Source: Lentisphaerota bacterium
Lineage (GTDB): Bacteria > Verrucomicrobiota > Lentisphaeria > Victivallales > Victivallaceae
Length of the DNA stretch: 32,309 nucleotides
NCBI GenBank assembly: GCA_015061885.1
Contig: SUVS01000033.1
Location: forward strand, 1-32,309
Direction: 5' to 3'
Notes under the pieces: generated by a model
Told to the model about the DNA's origin: nothing
What the model saw: only the letters and a program-made list of their open reading frames with translations
Databases searched by the model: none
Part shown: piece by piece, positions 1 through 8,126 of the stretch
Layout: every line of letters starts with the position of its first letter
How positions within the stretch are numbered: the first letter of the stretch is position 1
Made by a program: the position numbers and the translations under genes

Positions 1-108
1 CGCGTTCCTCACCCTTTCGCCACTAATGTATTGCTACATCCGTTCGACTTGCATGCCTAATCCATGCCGCCAGCGTTCGTCCTGAGCCAGGATCAAACTC
101 TCCATAAA
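1..108 (-). rRNA. 16S ribosomal RNA, 5' end (partial)
   Basis: Read on the minus strand, the bacterial 16S 5' signature AGAGTTTGATCCTGGCTCAG is present (plus positions 82-101). It is followed by the conserved GAACGCTGGCGG and GCATGCAAGTCGAACG blocks and by a GGGTGAGGAACGCG segment at the window edge. The 5' end is placed about 7 bases upstream of AGAGTTTG by analogy with E. coli, so position 108 is approximate. The gene runs off the left edge; only about 100 of roughly 1,500 bases are visible. The GGCATGGATTAGGCATGC wording fits PVC-group 16S genes, but this short stretch cannot fix the genus. Confidence 0.97.
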
Positions 109-117
109 AATTATTTC

Positions 118-133
118 AACAACTTTCGTTGTT
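118..133 (-). other. GAAA-tetraloop hairpin in the 16S leader
   Basis: On the minus strand the precursor reads AACAAC-GAAA-GTTGTT, a 6-bp stem closed by a GNRA tetraloop. It ends about 10 bases before the mature 16S 5' end, so it probably folds in the leader and may take part in pre-16S processing or early folding. The structure is seen directly; the role is inference. Confidence 0.5.
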
Positions 134-225
134 TAACGCTTTTTAAGAAAGATCGATTCAGCTCGATTTTCTGTGTGATTTGAACTACATTCAAATTCAA
201 TGTAAATTGTCAGGTTACATCGCAC

Positions 226-247
226 TATTCAATTTTCAAACAACTTT
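226..247 (-). promoter_or_regulatory. boxA-like antitermination element in the 16S leader
   Basis: The minus strand reads GTTGTTTGAAAATTGAATAG here. This resembles the boxA/leader segment (of the TGTTCTTTGAAAACTGAATA type) that recruits NusB/NusE in Firmicutes-like rRNA leaders. It sits between the last promoter and 16S, where boxA is expected. Resemblance is by eye only. Confidence 0.3.
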
Positions 248-311
248 CAGCTTCATCGCTGATCGTTTATCAACCTCGCTGCATCATCTTGCAAATCGCA
301 GCGTGATATTT

Positions 312-339
312 AATTTAGCACAAGTTTGAGATTTGTCAA
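312..339 (-). promoter_or_regulatory. rRNA promoter P3 (proximal)
   Basis: On the minus strand, -35 TTGACA (plus 334-339) and -10 TAAATT (plus 312-317) are separated by 16 bases, with an A/T-rich UP-like tract upstream. It drives the 16S gene, whose mature end is about 200 bases downstream. It is the third copy of a 106-bp repeat. Confidence 0.8.
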
Positions 340-417
340 ATCTTGTTTTTAACTTTTTTCAAACTTTTTTATTTCAACTCCGCCGTTCGCTTTTCAGCAA
401 ATTGCGGCGTGAAGTTT

Positions 418-445
418 AATATATCACAGTTTGAAGATTTGTCAA
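418..445 (-). promoter_or_regulatory. rRNA promoter P2
   Basis: -35 TTGACA (plus 440-445) and -10 TATATT (plus 418-423) are 16 bases apart on the minus strand. Both elements lie exactly 106 bases from the same elements of P1 and of P3. An AAAAAAGTTTGAAA-type UP-like tract lies upstream. Confidence 0.82.
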
Positions 446-523
446 ATCTTATTTCAAACTTTTTTAAGATTTTTTTCAGCACCGCTGTTCGTAAGTTTTG
501 CAACTTTTGACAGCGTGATTTTT

Positions 524-551
524 AATATATCACAGTTTTGATATTTGTCAA
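524..551 (-). promoter_or_regulatory. rRNA promoter P1
   Basis: -35 TTGACA (plus 546-551) and -10 TATATT (plus 524-529) are 16 bases apart on the minus strand, with a TGTGA just before the -10 that is shared with P2. It is the most distal of the three clear copies. Confidence 0.82.
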
Positions 552-630
552 ATCTTAAATTGAACTTTTTTTCAAGTTTTTTGTCAACCATCTGCCGTTT
601 GAGCTTGAGTTCTCCGGGCGACAGGGCTTT

Positions 631-658
631 AAATTACCACACAACGGATAAATTGCAA
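631..658 (-). promoter_or_regulatory. possible degenerate fourth rRNA promoter P0
   Basis: TTGCAA (plus 653-658), a 16-base spacer ending TGTGG, and TAATTT (plus 631-636) sit 107 bases upstream of P1, in register with the promoter repeat. The flanking sequence has diverged and no matching hairpin follows. It may be a decayed or weak copy, or chance. Confidence 0.35.
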
Positions 659-694
659 ATTTAAAAGCAAACTTTTTCGCAAAATTGTGCGTTT

Positions 695-3600
695 TCAGGG
701 AAATTTCAGGATATATTGTTGCTTATTCAGTACATTTCCCCGGACTTCGGCGGCGTTTACAGTGGTTATTATATTACGGTGAACACCTCTGCCCATATTT
801 ACGGAATGTAATGCGGCATCGCTTACCAAGGCACTGTTTGTATCTATTTGCGTACAATGGAAGTTCCCGTATCTGCCTTCCACGCCATTGATCTTGCTCC
901 GTGGAAAAAGTACAGCTTCTGTTTCCATAAAAAGCATTGCTTTTGCCGGATCAGCCTGTGCTATATAAAGTGGAGTCCGATAGCGTGTACAATCAGCATT
1001 GCTGCCGTCAAAACGCGTATATACCAAATAAACTTTTTTACCCAAAGTCAGCCAATGTTGCTGTGTGGATTGAGTTTTAACGGTTTTGCCGGTATTATTC
1101 CAACGCCACGGAATCGGGTCGCTCCAATCAATACCATCTTTACTTACTGCACAATACATTCTTTCGTCCTCGGCTCTGATGGTTAGAGCAAAACCGCCCT
1201 CCGGTAAACTGATGATCGACGGCTCGATCAATCCTCGCTTACACGGTATGGTCATCAGACGACTGCGTCGGATAAATTGCAGCTTGCCGTCAACAAGCTT
1301 ATACAAAGCAGTCATAACTCCATATCTTTTGGGAGTTCCGACATCTTTTTGTGAAAGTTCTGCATCAAGATATATGGGTACAATTACCTGATCCTTGCCA
1401 ACTGTTGCAATCTGCGTACAGGCACTCCGGTAGTGCTTTATACCGGGTAAATCCAATTTTTTCCGCGCTGCCCATTGTTCTGTTTCTGGCGACCAAATAG
1501 AGTAATATGCCGCTTGAGCAGGAATAATCGGCTGTTTTTCCGGCAAACAGCCTGCCCGGATATTACCTATATAGTAGGTTGAACAGCCAAAAACTGCTAC
1601 TGAACCATCCTGTAATGTAAATGGTCGTACATCAGCAACAGCTTGAGTGAACTCACTGTTTTCCATTTTTATATATTTAAGCGAATCTATATATTGCAGC
1701 TTGCTCCAAGTCTTTCCTTTATCGCTGCTTATTGAATACATGGGTTCGCCGTAATTATCCGAATTATTCACTTCTTGCATGGTTGCCATGAACCGCCCGT
1801 CTTTGAGCACCGTTACCGACGGATGAAACAAATTAGTCTTATGATGGTTGAAATTTTTGAAATTCAATCTGGTGATCCGGGGAGGCTTGACCAATTTTGC
1901 CAACAAATCGTACAATCTATTACGATTTTTCTCCAGCAGCTTTATATCATTACAGAAACTGCTTAATCCGGAGGCATAACCTTGCCGGATCACTTCCAAT
2001 TCCTTACGATCCGCATCATTTTTCACCAGCGTTTGTGCAATGCGGAAAAGTTCCACATCTTCCAAGCCGTCGCGCATGGCACTTGCCCGCAAACTGGGAT
2101 AGATCTCGCCATTTTTACCGGGATAAAACAAAGCACGCATACCGTTAAAACTTCCATGATTGGTCTGCCACAAACTCCAATCAAACTTATCCTGTTTAAC
2201 AAAGTGTTCATTACCGCTCCAATAATTGATTGCCCAATACAGCCAGCCTTTGAGGTGATCATAAGCAATCATTCCCCAGAAAAATCCGCGACTGTTGATA
2301 CGATCCTGATCGACCCGTTCAAAGTTTCCAAATGGATAGTACGGACCGCCGCCGATATAATACCAATAATCTGTACCATAAGTTTTGGCAGTCTGCATAT
2401 TCAGCTGAATATCGGATTTGCCAATACTCCGGCAATGTACATCAAGATATTTGAAAAGTTCAGGATCAGCTTCCGGATTGGTGGCGGTGGTTACAAATTT
2501 AACATTTTCAAATGCCAGCCGGGCATTTTTCATTGCTGAAAGCATTGGCATATTGTAATTGCGTTCTCTTTCATCAAAACCATAGAGATAGACCGGAATA
2601 TCTTTGCCGCCAAGAGCACGCACTTTATTATAAAACGGCTTGAGCAAAGCAAGCTGTTTATCGCGTAAATGGTCGTAAAGGCGGAGCGACTTGATCTCTC
2701 CAACCTTGTTTTCCCAAAATATCGACGCACCATAAAGTTCCCGGTTGAGCAGATCGTATTTGACCAATCCGGCTTTTTTGGCTTGAGCCCAAGTAGCGGA
2801 TTTATTTTTATCTGGCTGGATAAAACGCATTTCTTTGAGCATGGTCGTACCATTTACCAGCATAGTTTTTTTGCCTTTACACATAGCCTCAAAATAATAT
2901 ATATGACCTTTCAAATGCATATCCGTAGGCTGACTGTAATGAAGTTTACAATATTTGTACTTTCTGGTATCGCCTTTGACATCGACTACAATATCACAGG
3001 CACTGATGGGATCTTTTTTGTTCCGCTTATCAAGTTTTGCTTTGGCAGGAATGCGTTCAAACTTTACTCCATCAACACTACCATAAAGCTCTATATATTG
3101 CGGCATTTCAGCCCGTGGATCAGCAAGTTTTTCCAGTTTACCATCCAACAAAACCGCCTGAACGCCGTTCTTGAATGCCCACGCCATATCTTCGTCGAGC
3201 GGACTGGGGCGATAAAGATTCAACGGTTCCATGCGGTGCTTTAGCAAGGCTTTCATCAAATTCATCCGGGCAACTTTCTCCAACTTTTTATCTTTATAAA
3301 AAGCGGACATCTGTTCCGGACGCAATCCTGACAAACATGGTATGCGATCCTGCAAAGCAAATTCTTCAACTTTTACTGTTATCGGCAAATTAAAAGCTTT
3401 TTTGCCGTTGACTTTCACATTCACTGTATATTTATAAGTACCCGGCAGAGTGCTATTGAGCGTTTGCACAGTCAGTAAAAACGGCAGATTGGTATATTTG
3501 CCGACAGAAAATTTTTCATTTTTCTTTATCGGAATACACACATCCGGTTCTGGAACATCGCCTCCCCTGTTCAAAGGTATCTGCACCGAACCGGCAGAAG

Positions 3601-4768
3601 AGAGATGAATAAACTCTATCCGGTCAACTTCCAACGCCGGAGCATGAGGCGTTTGAGCAACAGCCTCCACACTTACATCATTAATATCTTTACCGGCGGC
3701 AGAAAGTACCAGCTGTAAACTTTCTGCCTCACCACGGGCACACCGCAATGAGGCTTTCTTTTGCAATCCGACCGGTAAACCGGATTGTTTCGGGACATAT
3801 TCCAAAGCGGAACACAAACCGCCGGATAACATATTCTGATAATTATAACCCTCTTTTGACGACACAAAAGCTGTACGCCGATAATGGGCAACGAGATTCT
3901 TCAGCATTTCCGCAAAATACATAGCGTTAATGATTTCGCCCCTGCCGGGAAGTTTGGTTGACCAGATCTGATTGAATCTGCCGCCGAAATACCCGCCGGG
4001 AAGTGCATACTGACGCATTGCCATATAAAACAGCCAGTTGCAGCGATCCCGGACAAGCGGATCGGCAAGCAGTGCCGGCAAAAAACCCTCCAAAGCGGCA
4101 CTGGCTTCGGCTTTTACTTTTGCTAAATTTTTGACATTGAGCCTGATATTCGTCTGCCACGTATAACGGTTGCTCAAGTAAATTGAACTTTTTTCAATCT
4201 CTTTTTTCTGACTTGCAAAAAGTTTCAGCGAGCGGTTCAAAACTTTTTCCGCCTCATCAGCACTCAAATACAGCAGAATATCATCTATAACATATACAGA
4301 TTTAATTTGCGGTACCTTTACTCCTTGGGGCAGCAGTAAAGTTATATTGTGTGGATTCAAGCCGCCCCGGATGCGATAATATTTTTGATCCGCAGAACGG
4401 AAAACAACTCCACGCCCATCAAGAGCAACATCCAAATTCCCCGGCGGCAGCTGTATTTTTTGACTCCAAACCCCGGCATTGACATTTTCCACCTGCCAAT
4501 GGTCGGATTTTCTGACAACTTTTACTGTTACATTATCCGGCCACCTCAATTGCATACCTTGAATATTGTCAGGAATTTGAAAAATGTTCAATCCCAGCGG
4601 TGCCGCCCCGGTAAAGGTAACAAAATGATCTATCGATATTTTTGTCGGCCATTGAAATTCCTTGAATACGCCCTTATGTTCCACCACCGTTTGAGCAGCA
4701 GCCGAACTGCTTGATAATATTGCAGCAACGCAAACCAGAAATCTTACTGAAAAAAATTTTTTATCCAT
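695..4768 (-). CDS. Secreted two-domain glycosidase: GH123/DUF4091-like plus sialidase-like (BNR) domain
   Basis: A secreted protein of 1,357 residues that probably attacks a complex host or dietary glycan. The N-terminus (MDKKFF then a hydrophobic run ending SSSSAAAQ) is a signal peptide. The middle carries a DUF4091/GH123-like catalytic barrel: YGFDE places an Asp-Glu pair at about 732-733, the dyad used by GH123 N-acetylgalactosaminidases in substrate-assisted catalysis, followed by GGGPYYP, a WLYWAINYW segment and a RDGLEDVELF motif typical of DUF4091. From about residue 960 a sialidase-like propeller begins, with Asp-box-like SSDKGKTWS at about 1,012. An ATG at 4783 is also in frame, but GGAG lies 9 bases before the ATG at 4768, which is preferred. 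It lies 21 bases downstream of the pseudopilin gene in the same operon. Substrate is not known. Confidence 0.75.
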   Translation of the reverse strand: MDKKFFSVRFLVCVAAILSSSSAAAQTVVEHKGVFKEFQWPTKISIDHFVTFTGAAPLGLNIFQIPDNIQGMQLRWPDNVTVKVVRKSDHWQVENVNAGVWSQKIQLPPGNLDVALDGRGVVFRSADQKYYRIRGGLNPHNITLLLPQGVKVPQIKSVYVIDDILLYLSADEAEKVLNRSLKLFASQKKEIEKSSIYLSNRYTWQTNIRLNVKNLAKVKAEASAALEGFLPALLADPLVRDRCNWLFYMAMRQYALPGGYFGGRFNQIWSTKLPGRGEIINAMYFAEMLKNLVAHYRRTAFVSSKEGYNYQNMLSGGLCSALEYVPKQSGLPVGLQKKASLRCARGEAESLQLVLSAAGKDINDVSVEAVAQTPHAPALEVDRIEFIHLSSAGSVQIPLNRGGDVPEPDVCIPIKKNEKFSVGKYTNLPFLLTVQTLNSTLPGTYKYTVNVKVNGKKAFNLPITVKVEEFALQDRIPCLSGLRPEQMSAFYKDKKLEKVARMNLMKALLKHRMEPLNLYRPSPLDEDMAWAFKNGVQAVLLDGKLEKLADPRAEMPQYIELYGSVDGVKFERIPAKAKLDKRNKKDPISACDIVVDVKGDTRKYKYCKLHYSQPTDMHLKGHIYYFEAMCKGKKTMLVNGTTMLKEMRFIQPDKNKSATWAQAKKAGLVKYDLLNRELYGASIFWENKVGEIKSLRLYDHLRDKQLALLKPFYNKVRALGGKDIPVYLYGFDERERNYNMPMLSAMKNARLAFENVKFVTTATNPEADPELFKYLDVHCRSIGKSDIQLNMQTAKTYGTDYWYYIGGGPYYPFGNFERVDQDRINSRGFFWGMIAYDHLKGWLYWAINYWSGNEHFVKQDKFDWSLWQTNHGSFNGMRALFYPGKNGEIYPSLRASAMRDGLEDVELFRIAQTLVKNDADRKELEVIRQGYASGLSSFCNDIKLLEKNRNRLYDLLAKLVKPPRITRLNFKNFNHHKTNLFHPSVTVLKDGRFMATMQEVNNSDNYGEPMYSISSDKGKTWSKLQYIDSLKYIKMENSEFTQAVADVRPFTLQDGSVAVFGCSTYYIGNIRAGCLPEKQPIIPAQAAYYSIWSPETEQWAARKKLDLPGIKHYRSACTQIATVGKDQVIVPIYLDAELSQKDVGTPKRYGVMTALYKLVDGKLQFIRRSRLMTIPCKRGLIEPSIISLPEGGFALTIRAEDERMYCAVSKDGIDWSDPIPWRWNNTGKTVKTQSTQQHWLTLGKKVYLVYTRFDGSNADCTRYRTPLYIAQADPAKAMLFMETEAVLFPRSKINGVEGRYGNFHCTQIDTNSALVSDAALHSVNMGRGVHRNIITTVNAAEVRGNVLNKQQYILKFP

Positions 4769-4789
4769 CTGCTTGTACTCCATCAGATA

Positions 4790-5536
4790 TTATATACCAC
4801 TGTTCTGCTGAATAGTAAAACTGACTATATAGGTATATGGATTGTAAACAACTTTTATTTCCGGCGGCAGATCTTTATTTACCACCGACTCCACATGCCA
4901 GTCGGCAAAAAGCATATTGGCACGCTGATTATGACGCATGGAGACCCCATGCGGACAATCGGAATCATAATCAAGATATTTGCCGGACATGCCGCTGGTA
5001 ACTCCGATCATCGGTCGGTATGCCTCCGGGTCTTCGCCGCCAGATTGAAGCCCATTGCCGGAATCAGATACCGCTGCCATACGAGATGGATTGGGTAAAC
5101 TGTAAAGATTTCCGCAAATATAACTTGCCCAGGTAGAACCTTGAGTTGCAGGATCATTTGCCAGACTGTGATTTACTCCGTAGTGATTATCGTATGTCAT
5201 CTGCGATGAAGGACAGAGAAAACTTTTTGCCGCAATCCGCTTGCCGTTATCCGCCGGCAGATACCCCTGATCGGTAAGAATAAATCCCCAGAAAGCCTTT
5301 TTTTTGTAACCGGTTTTATCCACATAATTTGCATCATAATAAATACACATCTGTCCGTTGTTCGCAGATGCGTACATCTCAAAGCCCAATCCGAACTGTT
5401 TAAGATTGCCGATACAGTTGGCTGTTCTCGCCCGCTCCCGTGCCGCCGATAATGCGGGTAAAAGCATTGCAGCAAGAATTGCAATAATAGCAATTACCAC
5501 CAGAAGTTCAATCAAAGTAAAAGCTGACTTTTTCAT
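4790..5536 (-). CDS. Pseudopilin-like protein with N-terminal methylation motif and H-X9-DG-type tail
   Basis: A 248-residue protein starting [19 protein letters not shown], the prepilin-type cleavage/methylation motif (cut before F, Glu5 conserved) followed by one hydrophobic helix and [13 protein letters not shown]. The C-terminal part contains [14 protein letters not shown], a variant of the H-X9-DG processing-associated domain with DW in place of DG. Such proteins are abundant in Lentisphaerae and Planctomycetes and are presumed substrates of a type II secretion/type IV pilus-like machine; their function is unproven. AGGAG lies 6 bases before the ATG. It is first in the operon with the large glycosidase at 695-4768, and a second example heads the glycosidase operon at 25461. 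It may be a surface or secretion accessory for that enzyme (inference). Confidence 0.85.
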   Translation of the reverse strand: MKKSAFTLIELLVVIAIIAILAAMLLPALSAARERARTANCIGNLKQFGLGFEMYASANNGQMCIYYDANYVDKTGYKKKAFWGFILTDQGYLPADNGKRIAAKSFLCPSSQMTYDNHYGVNHSLANDPATQGSTWASYICGNLYSLPNPSRMAAVSDSGNGLQSGGEDPEAYRPMIGVTSGMSGKYLDYDSDCPHGVSMRHNQRANMLFADWHVESVVNKDLPPEIKVVYNPYTYIVSFTIQQNSGI

Positions 5537-5588
5537 TTTTTCTCCTTACTATTGAGGATTATTTGTTGCTCATTTTCCAACAAGAGTA

Positions 5589-5625
5589 AATATATTACAA
5601 AAAAAATGCTTTTCAATAGTTGAAA
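5589..5625 (-). promoter_or_regulatory. Promoter of the pseudopilin-glycosidase operon with overlapping inverted repeat
   Basis: On the minus strand TTGAAA (plus 5611-5616) and TATATT (plus 5589-5594) are 16 bases apart, about 53 bases before the pseudopilin start. The -35 lies in a perfect inverted repeat TTTCAA-TAG-TTGAAA (5611-5625), a possible operator in the shared region with the divergent AraC gene. Confidence 0.5.
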
Positions 5626-5697
5626 TGTTTACATTATAGCAGTATTGTTAACACACAATCAAAAAAACAACTGTTTTTTAGCATAATAATTAAAAAA

Positions 5698-6564
5698 ATG
5701 ACTATTTATCAAACATCAAAAAGCAAACTGTTGGAAACAGTAACCTCCGTGCTGGCAATGGATATTAAGCAAAAAAAGCTTTTTTGCGATACACCGTACC
5801 CAGCACCATATAAATCACATTGTGTACCACGGCTGTTGGTACTTATCAGCGGAGAACAAACTGCAAGGTTCAGTAAGGATGGAAAAATCACCCACGCTAC
5901 TATCTCCGGACCGCTGCTGCATTTTTGTGCAAGAGATTCCTTGTTGCATAAATATATAAACGGCACCCCCTACCGTGCCCTGTCGTTTTCTTATTATCCC
6001 GGTTATATCCGGGCAATGGAAATAAACTGCGACGGCATAACAGCCCCACCCACAGCGGATGATATATTTTTTCATAGTACTGAACCGCTTTGCAAGGAAG
6101 GATTTCAACTTATAGAACTTATAAGCCGCCTTTATAATTGCAATCAAATAGAAGCGGCAGAAGATCTGCTGGTGCCGCTATTGCGTCTGACAATAGATAC
6201 TTTATCAAAAAGTGAGCAATCCCCGGCTAAAAAAGTGGGAGTTATATGGGGAACACTGTGCATGGCTTTGCGGAATCATTGCCATGAACAATGCAACCGC
6301 AGTGATCTTGCCGCATGGCTGCGGATAACTCCCGGATATGTTTCCATACTGTGTAAAAAACATTCCGGCAAAAGTTTTTCGGAGTTGAAATTGTCTTTTC
6401 AATTTGAACACGCAGAAAAACTTTTACTATCAAGCAATTTGAATATTGAAGAAATCGCATTAAGCTGCGGTTTTTCCAGTTCAAACTACTTTATCCGGCA
6501 ATTCAAAAGCACCTATGGGGTAACTCCGGGAGAATACCGTAAAAACAATAACACCGCTGTTTGA
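5698..6564 (+). CDS. AraC-family transcriptional regulator
   Basis: A 288-residue regulator. The C-terminus holds the double helix-turn-helix of the AraC/XylS family: the first HTH covers CNRSDLAAWLRITPGYVSIL, the second LNIEEIALSCGFSSSNYFIR, ending in the family signature FKSTYGVTPGEYRK. The N-terminal half has no recognised enzyme motif and is probably a cupin-like sugar-sensing domain. The frame stays open upstream to a TTG at 5620, but the ATG at 5698 precedes the first recognisable residues and is chosen; no good ribosome-binding site precedes it. It is divergent from the pseudopilin/glycosidase operon and upstream of a secreted glycosidase-like gene, so it probably controls one or both. 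Confidence 0.88.
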   Translation: MTIYQTSKSKLLETVTSVLAMDIKQKKLFCDTPYPAPYKSHCVPRLLVLISGEQTARFSKDGKITHATISGPLLHFCARDSLLHKYINGTPYRALSFSYYPGYIRAMEINCDGITAPPTADDIFFHSTEPLCKEGFQLIELISRLYNCNQIEAAEDLLVPLLRLTIDTLSKSEQSPAKKVGVIWGTLCMALRNHCHEQCNRSDLAAWLRITPGYVSILCKKHSGKSFSELKLSFQFEHAEKLLLSSNLNIEEIALSCGFSSSNYFIRQFKSTYGVTPGEYRKNNNTAV

Positions 6565-6702
6565 AAGCTGATTTTTTTTTCGCTTTAAGCAATTATATAG
6601 TCAATATCTTTTTTATTGTTTTGCTGTTTGTAAATGCTCTTTGTAGCGTTATATTAATGTATATTCATTTATCTGTTTGACGGAATATGGAGTGATTCTG
6701 CT

Positions 6703-8076
6703 ATGAAAAATTTATTTTTGTTTACTGCTGCAAGTGCTTTTTCCGGGTTGGTAACGGCGTCAGAACCTATTGAAGTTACCAATAATCGTGAACTTTTTTA
6801 TGATGATTATCTGATCGCCGAGCGTAAAAATCTTGATTTCCAGCTGCATTATCCCGTTGAACAGCGTGCTTTGCCGGGTAAACCATGCGGCCACTATGGT
6901 GCCATTGTTAAAGCCAACGGCAAATACCTTTTTTATTATCGCGGTTTTGACAATATATATAAAGGAAAACGCAGTAATGGTAATCCGGGCGAATTTCTTG
7001 CGGTTGCCGAAAGTCCTGACGGTTTGAATTGGAGCGATCCGCCTTACGACAAATTTCCTGCGGCCCCTGTTCCACGCGGTACTATTTTTTATGGCAATGG
7101 TTTTACCCATAACTTTGCTCCGTTCTATGATACCAACCCATCTTGCCCCGACGATGAACGTTTCAAGGCGGTTTCCGGTGTACGCGAAACTCAAGGTCTT
7201 TTTGCATTTTATTCGCGTGATGGGATCAACTGGAAGCATTACAACGAAAAAAAGCCGATTTTCCAATATACTCCTGCCCAATACGGCGGTCACATGCTCG
7301 ACTCGCAGAATGTGGTATTTTATTCAGAATATGAAAAATGTTATGTTATGTATTTGCGGGTATGGAAAACGGCAGATGATCTGACCGGTTTGCGTTCTTT
7401 TGCCAAAAGCGTCAGCAAAGATTTCAAAAATTGGAGCGAACCGGAACTATTGACGGTCAACCATCCGCAGGAACACTTATATGTCAGCACCCTTGTTCCC
7501 TACCCCAGGGCCCCGCAGTATTATATAGGTATGCCGACGCGTTATTTCGGCAACCGCGGTTCGGCTACCGATGTAACTCTGATTTTCTCCCGGCACGGCA
7601 AAGGAATTCAACGCCCGTTTCCGGGAGTTTGGATAAAACCGGGGCTGGAGCCGGAACGCTGGCAAAATCGCAGCAATTACATGGCATGGCAGATCATTGA
7701 ATATTCGCCGGAGGAAATAATTTTTTATCACGGTCCTAAAAATCTTATGTACCGCTTGCGTACTGATGGATTTGTTTCTGTTTCCGCCGGAAGTGAAACC
7801 GGAACTCTGCTTACTAAAGTTTTGAACCGTCAGCATGGCAATCTTGAACTTAATTTATCCACCAGTGCCGGCGGCAGTTTTGCTTTGGAAGTCTGCGACG
7901 AACTCGGCAATGCAGTCGAAGGCTATACCTTTGCCGATTTCGGAGAATTTTACGGTGATAGAATTGCATTTGTTCCGCAATGGAAAGACAAAAAATTCAG
8001 TGATCTGCCGCCCGGAAAATTCCGTTTGCGTATGAAACTCAAAGAGTGCGATATTTTCAGTATAACATTCAAATAA
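6703..8076 (+). CDS. Secreted five-bladed beta-propeller glycosidase-like protein
   Basis: A 457-residue exported protein: signal peptide MKNLFLFTAASAFSGLVTAS, then a mature start EPIEVTNNRELFYDDYLIAE. The body has repeated propeller-like segments (AVAESPDGLNWSDP, FYSRDGINWKHYN, SKDFKNWSEPELL) of the kind seen in GH32/GH43/GH130-like and sialidase-like propellers, and a small C-terminal beta domain. The 'RELFxDDYLI' opening recurs in uncharacterised secreted proteins of Lentisphaerae and Planctomycetes as far as I recall. No GH family is assigned. GGAG lies 10 bases before the ATG. The 138-base gap after araC holds no gene and no clear promoter. A strong hairpin terminator follows directly. 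Confidence 0.65.
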   Translation: MKNLFLFTAASAFSGLVTASEPIEVTNNRELFYDDYLIAERKNLDFQLHYPVEQRALPGKPCGHYGAIVKANGKYLFYYRGFDNIYKGKRSNGNPGEFLAVAESPDGLNWSDPPYDKFPAAPVPRGTIFYGNGFTHNFAPFYDTNPSCPDDERFKAVSGVRETQGLFAFYSRDGINWKHYNEKKPIFQYTPAQYGGHMLDSQNVVFYSEYEKCYVMYLRVWKTADDLTGLRSFAKSVSKDFKNWSEPELLTVNHPQEHLYVSTLVPYPRAPQYYIGMPTRYFGNRGSATDVTLIFSRHGKGIQRPFPGVWIKPGLEPERWQNRSNYMAWQIIEYSPEEIIFYHGPKNLMYRLRTDGFVSVSAGSETGTLLTKVLNRQHGNLELNLSTSAGGSFALEVCDELGNAVEGYTFADFGEFYGDRIAFVPQWKDKKFSDLPPGKFRLRMKLKECDIFSITFK

Positions 8077-8081
8077 AACAT

Positions 8082-8126
8082 ATACGGCTCTCTGATTTAA
8101 TGATTTTCAGAGAGCCGTATTTTTTT
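8082..8126. terminator. Bidirectional intrinsic terminator
   Basis: A 14-bp perfect stem (8082-8095 with 8107-8120, core ACGGCTCTCTGA) and an 11-base loop are followed by a T run on plus (8121-8126). On the minus strand the stem is followed by a weaker T-containing tract. It sits between the convergent genes ending at 8076 (+) and 8126 (-) and closes both transcription units. Confidence 0.88.

Larger units (their letters stand above)
270..587 (-). repeat. Three tandem 106-bp rRNA promoter units
   Basis: Three units of 106 bases each hold, in minus-strand order, an A-rich UP-like tract, TTGACA, a 16-base spacer, a -10 box, and then a start-of-transcript hairpin. The hairpin arms are at plus 483-488/510-515, 381-385/405-409 and 277-282/298-303. 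The units have diverged in sequence but keep exact length and all elements. This repeat, the leader (109-269) and the stretch up to 694 fill the 586-base interval between 16S and the next gene; no coding sequence is supported there. No intrinsic terminator for the upstream gene (695-4768) is visible before the promoters. Confidence 0.85.

Noticed and set aside
1..700. Direct repeats upstream of 16S as a CRISPR array or mobile element
   Set aside because: The repeats are 106-bp promoter units with -35/-10 boxes on the 16S strand, with no spacers and no transposase.
848..4714. Several plus-strand open frames opposite the large glycosidase gene
   Set aside because: They run antisense inside a long coding frame with clear domains and a signal peptide, and none has a recognisable motif or a good ribosome-binding site.
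6565..6702. Possible promoter before the propeller glycosidase gene (TTTGTA-17-TATATT)
   Set aside because: The -35 match is poor and the region is A/T-rich, so such matches are expected by chance.
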